Below are positions 10,436 through 20,428 of a stretch of 23,433 bases of DNA, piece by piece. Position numbers and translations under genes: made by a program. The DNA comes from Gymnopus androsaceus JB14 (taxonomy: Eukaryota > Basidiomycota > Agaricomycetes > Agaricales > Omphalotaceae). Numbering within the stretch: the first letter of the stretch is position 1; the number at the start of each line of letters is the position of its first letter. Under the pieces are notes generated by a model, which saw nothing but the letters and a program-made list of their open reading frames with translations, was not told the origin of the DNA and made no database searches. The DNA lies in NCBI GenBank assembly GCA_009733575.1, contig ML770041.1, positions 1 to 23,433 of the forward strand, in the 5' to 3' direction.

Positions 10436-12110
10436 GGGCACCAACCATCGTACTCCCACTATTCAGGTAGAGGGTCCATGCAGTAGCTGAGAATCTGGCA
10501 GCCATGAACCAGTATCATTTTCGTAAATGAAATCGTTCGTAAAAACGGTCTTCAGAACGTCACGACTGCGAACCTGACCCTTGTCCAAGACACGTTTGTA
10601 TTCCATCCAGCAAGCCTCCGATGTGAGATAAGCCTTGGTGACAGCGCCGCAAACTACAGCGAGCATAGCATCGGGGCGCTCGGCAGTAAGTTTGTTGCTG
10701 ATGAGGGAGTCAAGCCATCCAGTGGTGATGGTGTTGTCCTTGAAGGCATCAAGCTCGTAGAGCTTAATCAGATACTCGACGGTAGTTCTGAAATCACCAC
10801 GAATGCTGAGCTATTTCAACGCAATGATCATGCTCCTCCGACTTTCCACTCTGTTCTCGCCGTAAGCAAAGATATGTCCAAACTGCGAGTCAGCAAACTC
10901 GTGTAGACGGCTTGCGGAGCTGACGGAGAAGTAGCCCCAAACGTTCGTGCTCAAACGGAAGTTGAGCTCTTGGAGGGAACCAGAAGAGGGCTTGAAGCCA
11001 GCATCGGGGTTTTCAGCAGCGATAGGAACTGCAACGACGTGTCCTTTCGGACGCGGCTTACGCTGGAGCTGGTTCGCGTCAGGCTTGATCATATCAAAGT
11101 CAACCTCGGATGCAGCATTGGGAGCTACTGCGTACAACTGACGGATACGACGGAGTGGGATACCAATTGCCAATTGGAGCTGAGCCGCAGGGAGGTTGAA
11201 TCCAGAGACCATTTCGGTGGTAGGATTTTCTACCTGGAGACGTGGATTGAGCTCCAGGAAATGGAAACTATCACCGGCATGGCTGCAAAGGTCTGAAAAA
11301 AACAAGTTAGTCGAAATAGTAAACAAAGCCGGAGGAAATACTTACATTCCACTGTTCCAGCACTAACATACCCAATGAGCTTGGCTAAACGGACAGTGGC
11401 GCGCTCCATCTTCTCGAACGTCTCTTCCTTTGCAATCGTGACGGGAACTTCTTCGATGATTTTCTGGTGACGACGTTGATCAGAGCAATCTCGTCCAAAT
11501 AGTGAGATGGTATTTCCGTATTGATCAGCGAGGAGCTGAACTTCGAGATGGCGAGCAGCACGGGCAAGTTTTATGATGAATATGGGAGAGCCTGGAAAAT
11601 ATGGATATTAGAAATCAAAAGGGAATCAGAAAAAGGCTAGACAAACCAGAAATTTCACTGGCGACAGCGTGATACGCGTTCTTGGATGCTTCGGGCTGTT
11701 CTACCTTTCTGATACCCTTTCCGCCACCTCCTTCAATAGCTTCGACCATGACGGGCCATCCAATCTCTTCGGCCTTGGCCCAAACCTTCCTCTACGGAGG
11801 TGACGCAGCCATCTTGGTACGCCTTAACAGGTACTACAACATATCCAGCCTCGGACAGAGCAGTGTCTATGATTCCAGTTCCAGACCACGGCATAGTCGG
11901 AACATTGGCACTCTGCGCGACGATAGTACTCGAGATCTTGTCACCCAAACTCCGCATAGCACTTCCGGGAGGGCCAATGAAGACAATTTTGTTGTTACTC
12001 GCAGCTATGCTTTCTGGGAGATGAGGATTTTCGGAAGCATGTCCCCAGCCAGCCCATACACCGTGAACACCTCAGCGTTCTGCCACATTGACGATAAGGC
12101 AAACGAACGA
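10436..12110 (-). pseudogene. Acetyl-CoA carboxylase fragment (biotin carboxylase region)
   Basis: The minus strand encodes a clear fragment of eukaryotic acetyl-CoA carboxylase, the enzyme that makes malonyl-CoA for fatty acid synthesis. It runs from GVWAGWGHASENPHLPES through [73 protein letters not shown] and [11 protein letters not shown] to WTLYLNSGSTMVGA. Two introns survive (11592-11646 and 11293-11345), so this is a DNA-level copy. Lesions include an in-frame TGA at 12072-12074, a one-base insertion in the C-run near 11779-11781, an in-frame TAG at 10811-10813 replacing the Glu of ALKELSIRG, and a frameshift near 10500. The near-invariant His of QVEHPTTE is Asn. The N-terminus, biotin carrier and carboxyltransferase parts are absent. 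It covers perhaps a quarter of a protein of over 2000 residues and cannot function. Confidence 0.95.
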
Positions 12111-13990
12111 GGTGAAAGGTCAGGGGAAGGTAAGGACCTGAACCGTTGTTAGCTTAGTTAAAATTTTAGCGGGAAGCTACATACCATTTGTCCTGAATAC
12201 TTTTCCTTACCTCCCAGAGGAGGGATTTGGCGTCTTGACATTGGACGTTGGGGTGTCTTGCAGGTAAAGTGGTTGTTCAACGGTGATAGTTCGTTGGGCG
12301 CTCGATCATCTGATGGCAATGGTTCGAGCTCCAGAAAGCGCAAGGCTGAGTCTAATAGGGGAATAGGACTACGAGCAGGGTAAACATCGGCAGGATTGAA
12401 TCCTTGAAACTATAGCAATAATAGGCACCCTGGAAAAGATATTTGCCTTCCCCTTCCTCTTCCTCCAGCTCTTTCCCTTTTAAAAATAACCCTGCGAATC
12501 AACTTCCATCTATTCACCTACGTCCCACCTCGAATTGTTTACCTCCGCCATCAGAAAATCGACATTGCCAGTCCCGTATTCGGCCCAGCCGCCAGGAGCG
12601 ATGCAGGAGGTTGATGGATATGAAGGAAGGTGCAAGTAAAGGAGAAAAAGGTCCTGGGAGGTGCTACAAGCGCCCGAAAGAATGCCGGAGGTCCAGGAGT
12701 GTTGCCGAGCGTGGACTCCCTGCAAAATCTGTCGGAAAAGCGTAGTCTACAGCGTTGGGAGGTTGTAGAGGTGCCGAGGGATGACATCGTAGTTAGGACC
12801 GGCAGGAGGAGGGTGGAAGATGTAGCGCGTCAAGTTAAATGTTTTGACGAAGTTGGGTCGAGCGTTTAGATTTGGGGGAACAAGCGCAAGGCAGCTTGCC
12901 ATCGCTGTAACTTCTGAGAGTCACATCCCTGCCTGTATACAACGTAAGCGTTTACGGTACAATGACCAAGTAACGACAGACCTTCGAACTGGACCATACG
13001 CATTGGCGAATTATACGGTTTTTAATGGGCCTCTTCACCCTTGCGATGATAATGAAAATGACAATAAGGGTCGTTGCATACGCTACGAGGAACAGTTAGT
13101 ACAGGAGACTTGGATAGAGGGTTTGACTTACAATTTGTCCTTCTTCTTTGGTCGCATTTCCGTTCACGCAATAGAGGCCAAGGGTTCGTTGAACACCACG
13201 GGAAGGATTGATATTTTAAATAACATGGCGGACGAATGGAAGGCGGGATTGTTTTTGTTTGGAATGGCCGTTGGGATATGGAATGGAGAGTGAGTGAGAA
13301 AAAGCTTGTCATTGAGTAGCATTTAGCGGGTCGAATCGATTGGGTAGGCAGATAGAGGATGAGGCAGACGTAGGTAGAAAAATGCCTGGTCGAAGCATGA
13401 TAAAGTCAAACGCTGGTTCGAAGAGCGTTCTAATTAGAAACGAGATATCAGATCCAAAAATCTGAGCTGCGGAGAGAATGCCTCAAAACGTACGCAGTTT
13501 ATCGTCCTTCCCTTCAATAATATGTGGTTGTTCGTCTTCCTCCTTGGGCTAGCTACGAGCAGGTAGTTCCTTCGCTCCTTGTGAATGCCTGTGCTCCGAT
13601 CGGGCGAGGAGTCCCATAATTCGCCACTAGATACAGTTATGGTGGTTCAGGATGAATCATGGAGCTGGGATAAGGAATTGTCAGTCGTGGTAGTGGTCAG
13701 AGAAGGGGTTAGTGTTTGTTCACTCACAGCCACATAAGGATTGGCGATTTTTACCTATGGGGTAGCTTCCAAGATAAGTCTGATGGAGATAAGCTAGCGA
13801 GGTCAGCGCCTATTCACTTCGTTCTTTCCGATTCTGACTCTCACGTTGAGGTTGAACAAATTCTCGCTCACCCACCCATTTACCAACTGTACGCTCCAGT
13901 TTTTTTTAGTCTTCGCATGTGTGTTGAACCCACCGGCGTGAGGTTAAAGCCCAGCCAAACCCTTTTCTGATTATCTTGAACTACCCAGGG
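12111..13990. other. Gene-poor region with unassigned fragments
   Basis: No complete gene is supported in these 1.9 kb. The minus strand holds a well-formed 49-bp intron (13083-13131, GTAAGT...CTAAC...TAG). Around it a 28-residue spliced frame can be read from an ATG at 13157 to a stop at 13022, containing CNDPYCHFHYHRKG. The other two frames are equally open locally, so no product can be chosen. Minus-strand stretches near 12550-12860 (for example FNLTRYIFHPPPAGPNYDVIPRHLYNLP) and 12200-12340 look protein-like but end quickly in stops. The plus-strand frame 13716-13970 has no recognisable content. The region may be further gene wreckage next to the carboxylase fragment. Confidence 0.4.
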
Positions 13991-13992
13991 CG

Positions 13993-14152
13993 TGGCTACA
14001 AAAACTGGTGTCCATGATGTCATGGCATTTGTAGCTCAAATGCCATGACATCATGGACTCTCAAAACTATGCTTTGAAAACTAGTGTCCATGAAGTCATG
14101 GCATTTGAGCTACAAATGCCATGACATCATGGAGACTACTTTTTGTTGCTCA
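13993..14152. repeat. Nested palindrome (fold-back repeat element)
   Basis: Two hairpins lie side by side. Hairpin 1 (14010-14058) has perfect 22-bp arms around the 5-base loop TAGCT. Hairpin 2 (14086-14134) has nearly the same arms, differing by one substitution and the outermost base, around AGCTA, which is the reverse complement of the first loop. The flanks also pair (13993-14009 with 14136-14152, imperfect). The whole 160 bp is therefore one large palindrome made of two smaller ones. No open frame is involved. It is most likely a MITE-type element; a target-site duplication was not identified. Confidence 0.92.
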
Positions 14153-14154
14153 TA

Positions 14155-14296
14155 TGACACAGAAGCAAGTTACCGTAAGTTCGCCAGCTTACCGTGAACT
14201 TACTATAAACTAACGCAGCCATAACGTAATTCACGTCTAGCGCTTGTTATCGTATTCACCGAAGTCCGCGGCTTACGTAGCTTGCTTCCTGTGTGA
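14155..14296. mobile_element. MITE-like element, about 142 bp
   Basis: Imperfect terminal inverted repeats of about 25 bp: the left end starts TGACACAGAAGCAAG and the right end finishes CTTGCTTCCTGTGTGA. Pairing continues inward through a TTACCGTAAG-like motif. The inside is non-coding and holds further TTACCGT and CGTA motifs. It abuts the nested palindrome. A convincing target duplication was not seen, so the exact ends and superfamily are open. Confidence 0.65.
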
Positions 14297-14913
14297 CTAC
14301 TTGCCACTTGATTCTAGAAGCAATTGGAGATGAAATCGAGGATCAATTATGAAAACCATAGGGGATAACCTTGAGGTACAAACACGAGAACCTCTCAAAG
14401 TGTAGTAGAGCTGCTTACTCCTGCTCACTGATTCCGGACGAATAAGCTTACAACATGCATCTTTTCCCCACAATTTGTACCCTGCACTTGGGCGTTAATA
14501 AAAGTTTCTTTCTTGCACTCTTACCTCCATCATCTGCGTGAACGGTAGTTCACCAGATCGTTCTTATTGTTGAGTGAAGTCATCGTTTGTACTTCCGTCA
14601 ATCAAGATCGCGCTAGAAGGTATTCTCTCGCACTCTTCTCAGTCTTTTTTTCCGCGTTCGCATCTCTCTTGTCACTCAAGACGCGTCATCACCACTCAAG
14701 CACTTTGTTCATACGAAGTTCTTGCATTCTCGCCAGACCCTACCTCTACGACAGGGATACTCGAGCCTGTAGACTCGTTTATTCTCTCTCTGCCTCAGGT
14801 GAAGCGCAGCTTCGACCCGACTGGAAAACTGCCCGTTCCTTCTTAGGACGGATATCTCTTCTACAAAAGGTGTCATCTGGTCATAGTTGCTCCTCTCTTC
14901 ATCTAGTACCCTA
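14297..14913 (+). promoter_or_regulatory. Probable promoter and 5' leader of the dioxygenase gene
   Basis: About 600 bp between the MITE-like element and the first ATG of the TET/JBP-like gene. From about 14500 to 14720 the plus strand is strongly pyrimidine-rich (for example CTCTCGCACTCTTCTC), a common feature near fungal transcription starts. A 6-bp-arm inverted repeat (GTGAAC GGTA GTTCAC) lies near 14539-14554. The open frames at 14567-14914 are not supported as genes. Confidence 0.4.
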
Positions 14914-17900
14914 ATGCCTAGCCATTTGTCAACTCCAAACATGCCTATTACGCCTCCATCTAGTGTATCTCCTGTAAAAAGGAGTCTCCGAGTTGCTGAA
15001 AAGACCAACCAAGGTATGTCTAACCATTATTCGTTTGATTCATTTCGTTAACAGTGGATTCAGCTTTACCAAATGCCTGCGGTATGTGAATTATTGATAG
15101 GACTCTGCACCGTAGCATATATGGCTACGACCGTATCCTGTATCAATTTTGAGGTCAATGGCACAGTTACGGTATGGCGTTTTGCATACCATATCACCGT
15201 AAATGGCTATGTGAATACCGAGATAACATGTTGTTGGCCAAGACGTCAACCAGAATATCTTATTGGGGAAGCTATACATATCCTGTATATGTATAGCTCC
15301 TGAAAATCCTTCAATGGTACAGACCGTAAATACGGCTACGGTGTGGAGGCCTAATTATTGACGGAATCAGCCTTTATTTTATATTCATACCGTTTATGCA
15401 GGTTCAACAAGGCAAACTGGGAACAATGCCAACTGTGAGTTTAGGCCTGTGCTATTGATTTGTATTAATTCTAATGTTCTTTACAGTGGGGCCAATGCTT
15501 GGTATGTCAACTCTTATAGAAGATTCTGTCTTTCTGATTTATTACAGAAGCACATATGTCGGATTTCTCACCTAGTCCCACTTCTAGGAGGTCTCCCACC
15601 AGTTCACCGTCTCCTACACCTCCACCTACTAAGAGACAGCGCATAGTGAGAAAATCCAAGACTCAGCCAGGCATTTCTACTGCTTCTCCTGAATCTTCTA
15701 GAGAATCCACCCCTCAGCGATCACGTTCACACTCTACTTCTCTGGATACCCCGTCTCCATCGCAGATACCTAAAAACAAAAAGTCCCCCACACCGATTCC
15801 ACTGCATTGGAAATTAGTTGACCTTCCAAATCGGAATGAGATTCTAGGCACAGTGTATACTACACCGAAACATTCGTTGGTCGTAGAAAAGAACCCCGGA
15901 ACAATATACATCATCGTCGTTGACTGGTCAAAGGACTCTATGAAAAGAATTCACCAGATGACCGCTCACATGCCTTCTCCTCCAACAAAAGCGGAACATG
16001 ATGCTCTGGGTGTGTAGATGATAAACTGGCCAGTGTCTTTATTAAATATCATTTCCTTCTCTAGGATTCTTCGAGCTCTTTCCGTCGAAAAACGATTTCG
16101 TCCTCTATCGGGATAAGTACGGTTCAGGCAAAGAAGAAGAAGATATTGTAAAATCTTGGGCAGCGACGAAGTAAGTTCATGATGGATATCTTACTTTGCT
16201 TTCTTTTTTGAAATATTATTATCTAGCGCACATCGAAAGATGGAACTCGAGAGACTTCAGGATGATCTCTACGGACCTGATGAAGAGCATATGCCTCAAA
16301 AGGGTGGCGTTCGGTTTGAGAGAATTATGAAGCTTAAGGCCGTGGGACATGCACATAGAGCTTACGCATTGGCGGTAACGAATCAGTCTCAGCGCGATTT
16401 AGAAGGTCCAGCCAGGAACTCGAGAATTTTCGGGCAGGTCCTAGATGAAGGCGCGAAGCTACAGAAACGTATCTTAAAGGTTAGTAATAGAATTGGGGTT
16501 TTCTTTTTTGGTTATATGGAAGCCCACTATTATTCCTAGATTGGCGCTGAATGTGGTATGGAGGGCATGAAGGGCGTTGACCCACGTATTCAAGAACACC
16601 TGACCAAACAAGCCAATATATCAAACAATGCTCGCATAGGCTCAAACTCAAACGCAAACTGGACGGCTGCTCAAATGAATATTGCGTCTCTTCATATTAA
16701 AGAAGTATTGAACGGAGAAGGTTAGTACTTCTTACTATTTACAGTATCAATGCTCAAATAGAGCTCTAGCTTCAACTAGCACAGTCAGTGTAGAGCCATC
16801 TGGTACGCTCAAAAATATTGTTGATGATAAATCTTATCGAAATACATATTATCGGTTTATCAGCAGACAGTTCCCAAGGTATCACTGACATTGGCAGTTA
16901 CGGTTTACCTCATATCGACACAGGAGATAATGAAGGCGGCCCTACTCACATGATGAACCTTACAAGGGCGCACCCAGATGTTGAACCCGAATGGTTCAAC
17001 ATAATTGATCTTGGTTGTTCATGGAAATTGGAGCCCTTGTGTTCGATTTTTTTCTCTGGTCTTCATTTCCACTCTGGCGTCAATGCCATTCCCAAGCATA
17101 GCTTTGATCGTAGCAAGCCTTATACAAGATTCACCCTTATCTTCTATCCTTCTGGCCATGAACTTGATGGTGATTCAGCCATTGCACTGGCTGGATTGCC
17201 CAAAAATACATCGAATCATCTGTTTGATATGGGAAGGGATATGCGCAGTACAGCGTAAGTGATTCATTTGTGATTTCATTATTCATTTTGACTGTTTTGG
17301 CAGGTCACAAGATTATCGTAATCAACCTCCTTGCAATGCTGGAAATTATATATCCGACGGCCAAATATCAATGGAAGACCAGACATATCTGAACCACATC
17401 TCTCGCCATATTCTCTCTCTCTGCATTTATTTTATCCGACAATCGCCTATCCAAAACCTTCTGAGAATAGACCGCGACCAATTTCTCAAGTCTTTCTCAA
17501 TGGTAATTGATAACCACCGAACAGCTGCAGAGGAGTGGCCAACTGGTCCGGGCTGGTCTGGGCAAGATGTGACGATTGGGAAGGAGTACAACCTATCCGA
17601 TTTGGAACATTTCACAGAGGCGGACTGGTTGAAGTTGTGGAACACAGATGAGCAGTCATTTCATCCATATGGCAATGACGCTATTGCAACAGCCAAAGAG
17701 GACTGGAAGGAGTGGCGCAAGCTGCTAATGGCAGCAATTCCTATTTGTCAGGTCCGGAATGAGATTGAGGAGATTGAAGAAAAGCATCATTCCTACTATA
17801 GACGAAGTCGCAAAACAGGTACGCTTTATTTTTACTCTGTTTCACTAAACTGACATCTGGTAAGTCATTACTAAGACTCGAGGAGGTGTAACAACGACGG

Positions 17901-20182
17901 CTAAACCAAAAGCCAAGAAGCCCGCAGTTCAAGCTGGTGTCTTTAGTACGTATTTAGTCTGGAGGATTTTGCTATTTGCTCATAATCTGCTTTACATTTA
18001 GTGGCTGGTTCAAAGCGTACCAACAACGCTAAAGTTGCTAAGACCAGTAATATTAACCCCCCATCTGATAGTGGTACGTTGAAAGTTTAGGCTTAATTCA
18101 GTTTATTCATTTTGTCTCCAAGGTCAACTCCGTATAATTCCTCCTCTCGCGTATCATCTGTCTCCAGAATCACTTCAAGAGGAGCTGCAATCTGTACAAG
18201 CAGAAGTTGTACAGTCTCAACAAAGTGCAGTTGATCTTCCATCTCTCTCACCCAGCTCGAATCTTCATGACCTTGCCACCCTTTACTCATCATTCAACTC
18301 CAACCATATCACATCCCGCAACAGTCATCAGGATCGCATGCTAGTGCACATGATCCTCTTGGAGCACCTTGGTATGCTCAAACAGGAAAGCATACCTTTG
18401 CTCCAACGATGTGAAAGTTATGGGCATGATTCAGTTGCACCTCTGCCATGGTTTGCCTGCCTTTGCCTTGACATATTAAAATGGTATAATCATCAGAGTA
18501 AACCCGTCACTTTTTCACCCAGGGACTATCTTCCTTCTAATATCATCATCGCTCTAACCACAAATTTCATTCTTCAAAAACCCACATATCCACTTGATTC
18601 AATTGAGTGGGCTACGGCACTTGCACAGAACTGGGTTTTGCAATGGCTGGGTGCTCCACGTGGTGAGCGGGAGAATCGACCTGCTCTTTTTGTTCGCCTG
18701 TTGTTCAACCAGTTCGGTGTATCTGTGTTGGCATTGGATGAGGTGTGGCAGGCGTTCAATGATCTTCCTGCAAAGGTAATGGGACATGTCAATAGCATTG
18801 CTTCGCCCAAACTCGATGACCTTGCTGCAAAGATAGAAGAGATTATTGCCTTGATTCGATCCAAGCCCTTGGTGCAAGGTCTTATGCTCCAGAATCATAG
18901 TACTGCTGCCGCTCAACGTTCTGTTCCACTTACAGCCCAGCTGACAGCCCTTGTACAAATGGCCTCTGTCCATAAAACAGACTCTATTCTCATTCCTACT
19001 CCTCCTCCCAATCCTCCTCCCGCTCCTAATCCACCTCCTGCATCTTCCACATCACGTAAACGGAAACGGATAACACACTCTACCAAACATGGATCTAATA
19101 AGCAGCTACAAAACTCCTTTGTCGTACCTGCTCATCCAAATCCTGAAGCATTCAATGCTTGGGTTGGGCAACTCAAAGAGTGTTTGAAGCTTGATTTGAC
19201 TGGTCAGGCTCGCCTTCCTACCCGACCAGGTCCTTCTGCTTCTGATGAGGCACGGAAATCTTACATATTTCTCCAAGAAATTGTGGGTGATCCTGACAAG
19301 TGTATTCCATTCCGAGAATCTGCTCGGTCACGTTATCGTGTTCTGCATTATCAAGATGGTCCCTTCAGTGCTCGCTATCTAAGGACCCGACAAGGATTCT
19401 TCAGTGTCTGCATTGCCAGGGGAATAACTCATGGCACACCATTTCTGCAGACGTATAGCCCTATGTTCCAGGATGCAGATCACTTTGATCGAGTAGTAGA
19501 ACAAGCCAAGGTGGATGGAGCTCGCAAAGTTGCACAAGCTAAACAGGAGGGAAAGACAATAACCAACCCAACGGACGATCCTTCCTACTTTTGTGATCTT
19601 GGAGCATATGGTCGCTCAGTTAGATCAAGGGACAAAAATATTGGAAACAGTCGCCAGTTTTGGAAACTATCTGGGGTGACGGGACAACTGATATGGCTCA
19701 CTAATGAACAAGAGTCTCCCAATCTTTATACCACTGTGAAATGGCTGAAGGAGACATTTCCAGGTGTTGGCCACTTGACTGCCCTTCAGATTGGAACAGA
19801 TTATGTTCGAGCCGGAGTTATTACCCCCAGTCGAGAAGATTACATGGAGACCCTTCGCTACGTCAACAAGGGTGCCATTTCTGGTCTACGTCGATTGGGA
19901 ATGCTTCCACCTAGGGGAAATACTATCAGCAGAGCAACCGGACAGGAGACAAACAATAAGAGCAGTGCCAAGGTGCCTCTGGATATGTTGACAACTGCAT
20001 TTCAGCGAGTTGAAGCAGACTTGAAGGAGGTTTGGAATGGTGTGTTTGACTTGGTAGACGTTGAACATTGGTTATGCAAGACTTCATCTACACGTCTGGA
20101 CAGGAAATCCTATTATGCTATTCAAGGAGAAGAGCCTACTAGTGATGGGATTGATAGTGATGGGGATGAGGATGAGGACTAG
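14914..20182 (+). CDS. TET/JBP-like 2-oxoglutarate dioxygenase with long C-terminal region, 1431 aa
   Basis: Fourteen exons: 14914-15013, 15055-15081, 15402-15434, 15487-15501, 15548-16009, 16065-16170, 16227-16479, 16540-16720, 16785-16802, 16864-17254, 17304-17818, 17883-17945, 18002-18073 and 18123-20182. They total 4296 nt and stay in frame. Residues about 1-100 are Ser/Pro-rich with a basic patch. The catalytic part shows the Fe(II) HxD pair His415/Asp417 (GLPHIDTGD), the family-like GGPTHM, a distal histidine in FFSGLHFHSG (466 or 468) and the 2-oxoglutarate arginine Arg487 (YTRFTLIFYP). TET/JBP enzymes oxidise 5-methylcytosine or thymine in DNA. Residues 820-1431 hold a helical region, a Pro-rich linker, a basic SRKRKR motif near 1057 and a conserved-looking block of unknown function, ending in an acidic tail. 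The acceptor before exon 9 could instead be 16769. The last exon alone is open from 18123, so a separate shorter gene there cannot be fully excluded, though the frame joins cleanly. Confidence 0.82.
15098..15353. mobile_element. hAT-like MITE in intron 2, 256 bp, 8-bp target duplication
   Basis: The element is flanked by perfect direct repeats ATTATTGA at 15090-15097 and 15354-15361. Its ends are inverted: the left reads TAGGACTCTGCACCGTAGC and the complement of the right reads TAGGCCTCCACACCGTAGC. An 8-bp duplication with TAGG-type ends is the signature of hAT-related elements; KDZ elements also make 8-bp duplications. The inside is non-coding and includes a perfect 12-bp-arm hairpin (15270-15298, loop CCTGT). 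Removing the element and one duplication leaves a normal 56-bp intron. Confidence 0.92.
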
Positions 20183-20428
20183 ACTACTTTGCATGTACTT
20201 TATTACATATGAATCTCCTACAGTTACATGAATTACTAGGTCACTGTATTTCAGACAATGTATCCTCCAAGTGGGAATTATGTGCTGTCGATCTTTTGGA
20301 TGGGAACTGATTGGCGCTGAAACTTCATTTGAACCTATCCACCATTCATTGCAGAGGTTAGTATTTTATATATTTTATATATTGCCATATATTGATATTA
20401 ACTTGTTACTGCTTTGCATAGTAAATCA

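Noticed and set aside
10046..10459. Minus-strand Ser/Thr-rich frame of 137 codons as a secreted or wall protein
   Set aside because: There is no signal peptide. Its first part overlaps the carboxylase fragment in another frame, and the intron signal downstream cannot be joined in frame.
11682..12152. Plus-strand open frame of 156 codons
   Set aside because: It is the antisense shadow of the carboxylase fragment, whose minus-strand reading has clear family motifs and introns.
14567..14914. 115-codon plus-strand frame just before the dioxygenase gene
   Set aside because: It lies in the pyrimidine-rich leader, has no recognisable protein content and ends at the true start codon region.
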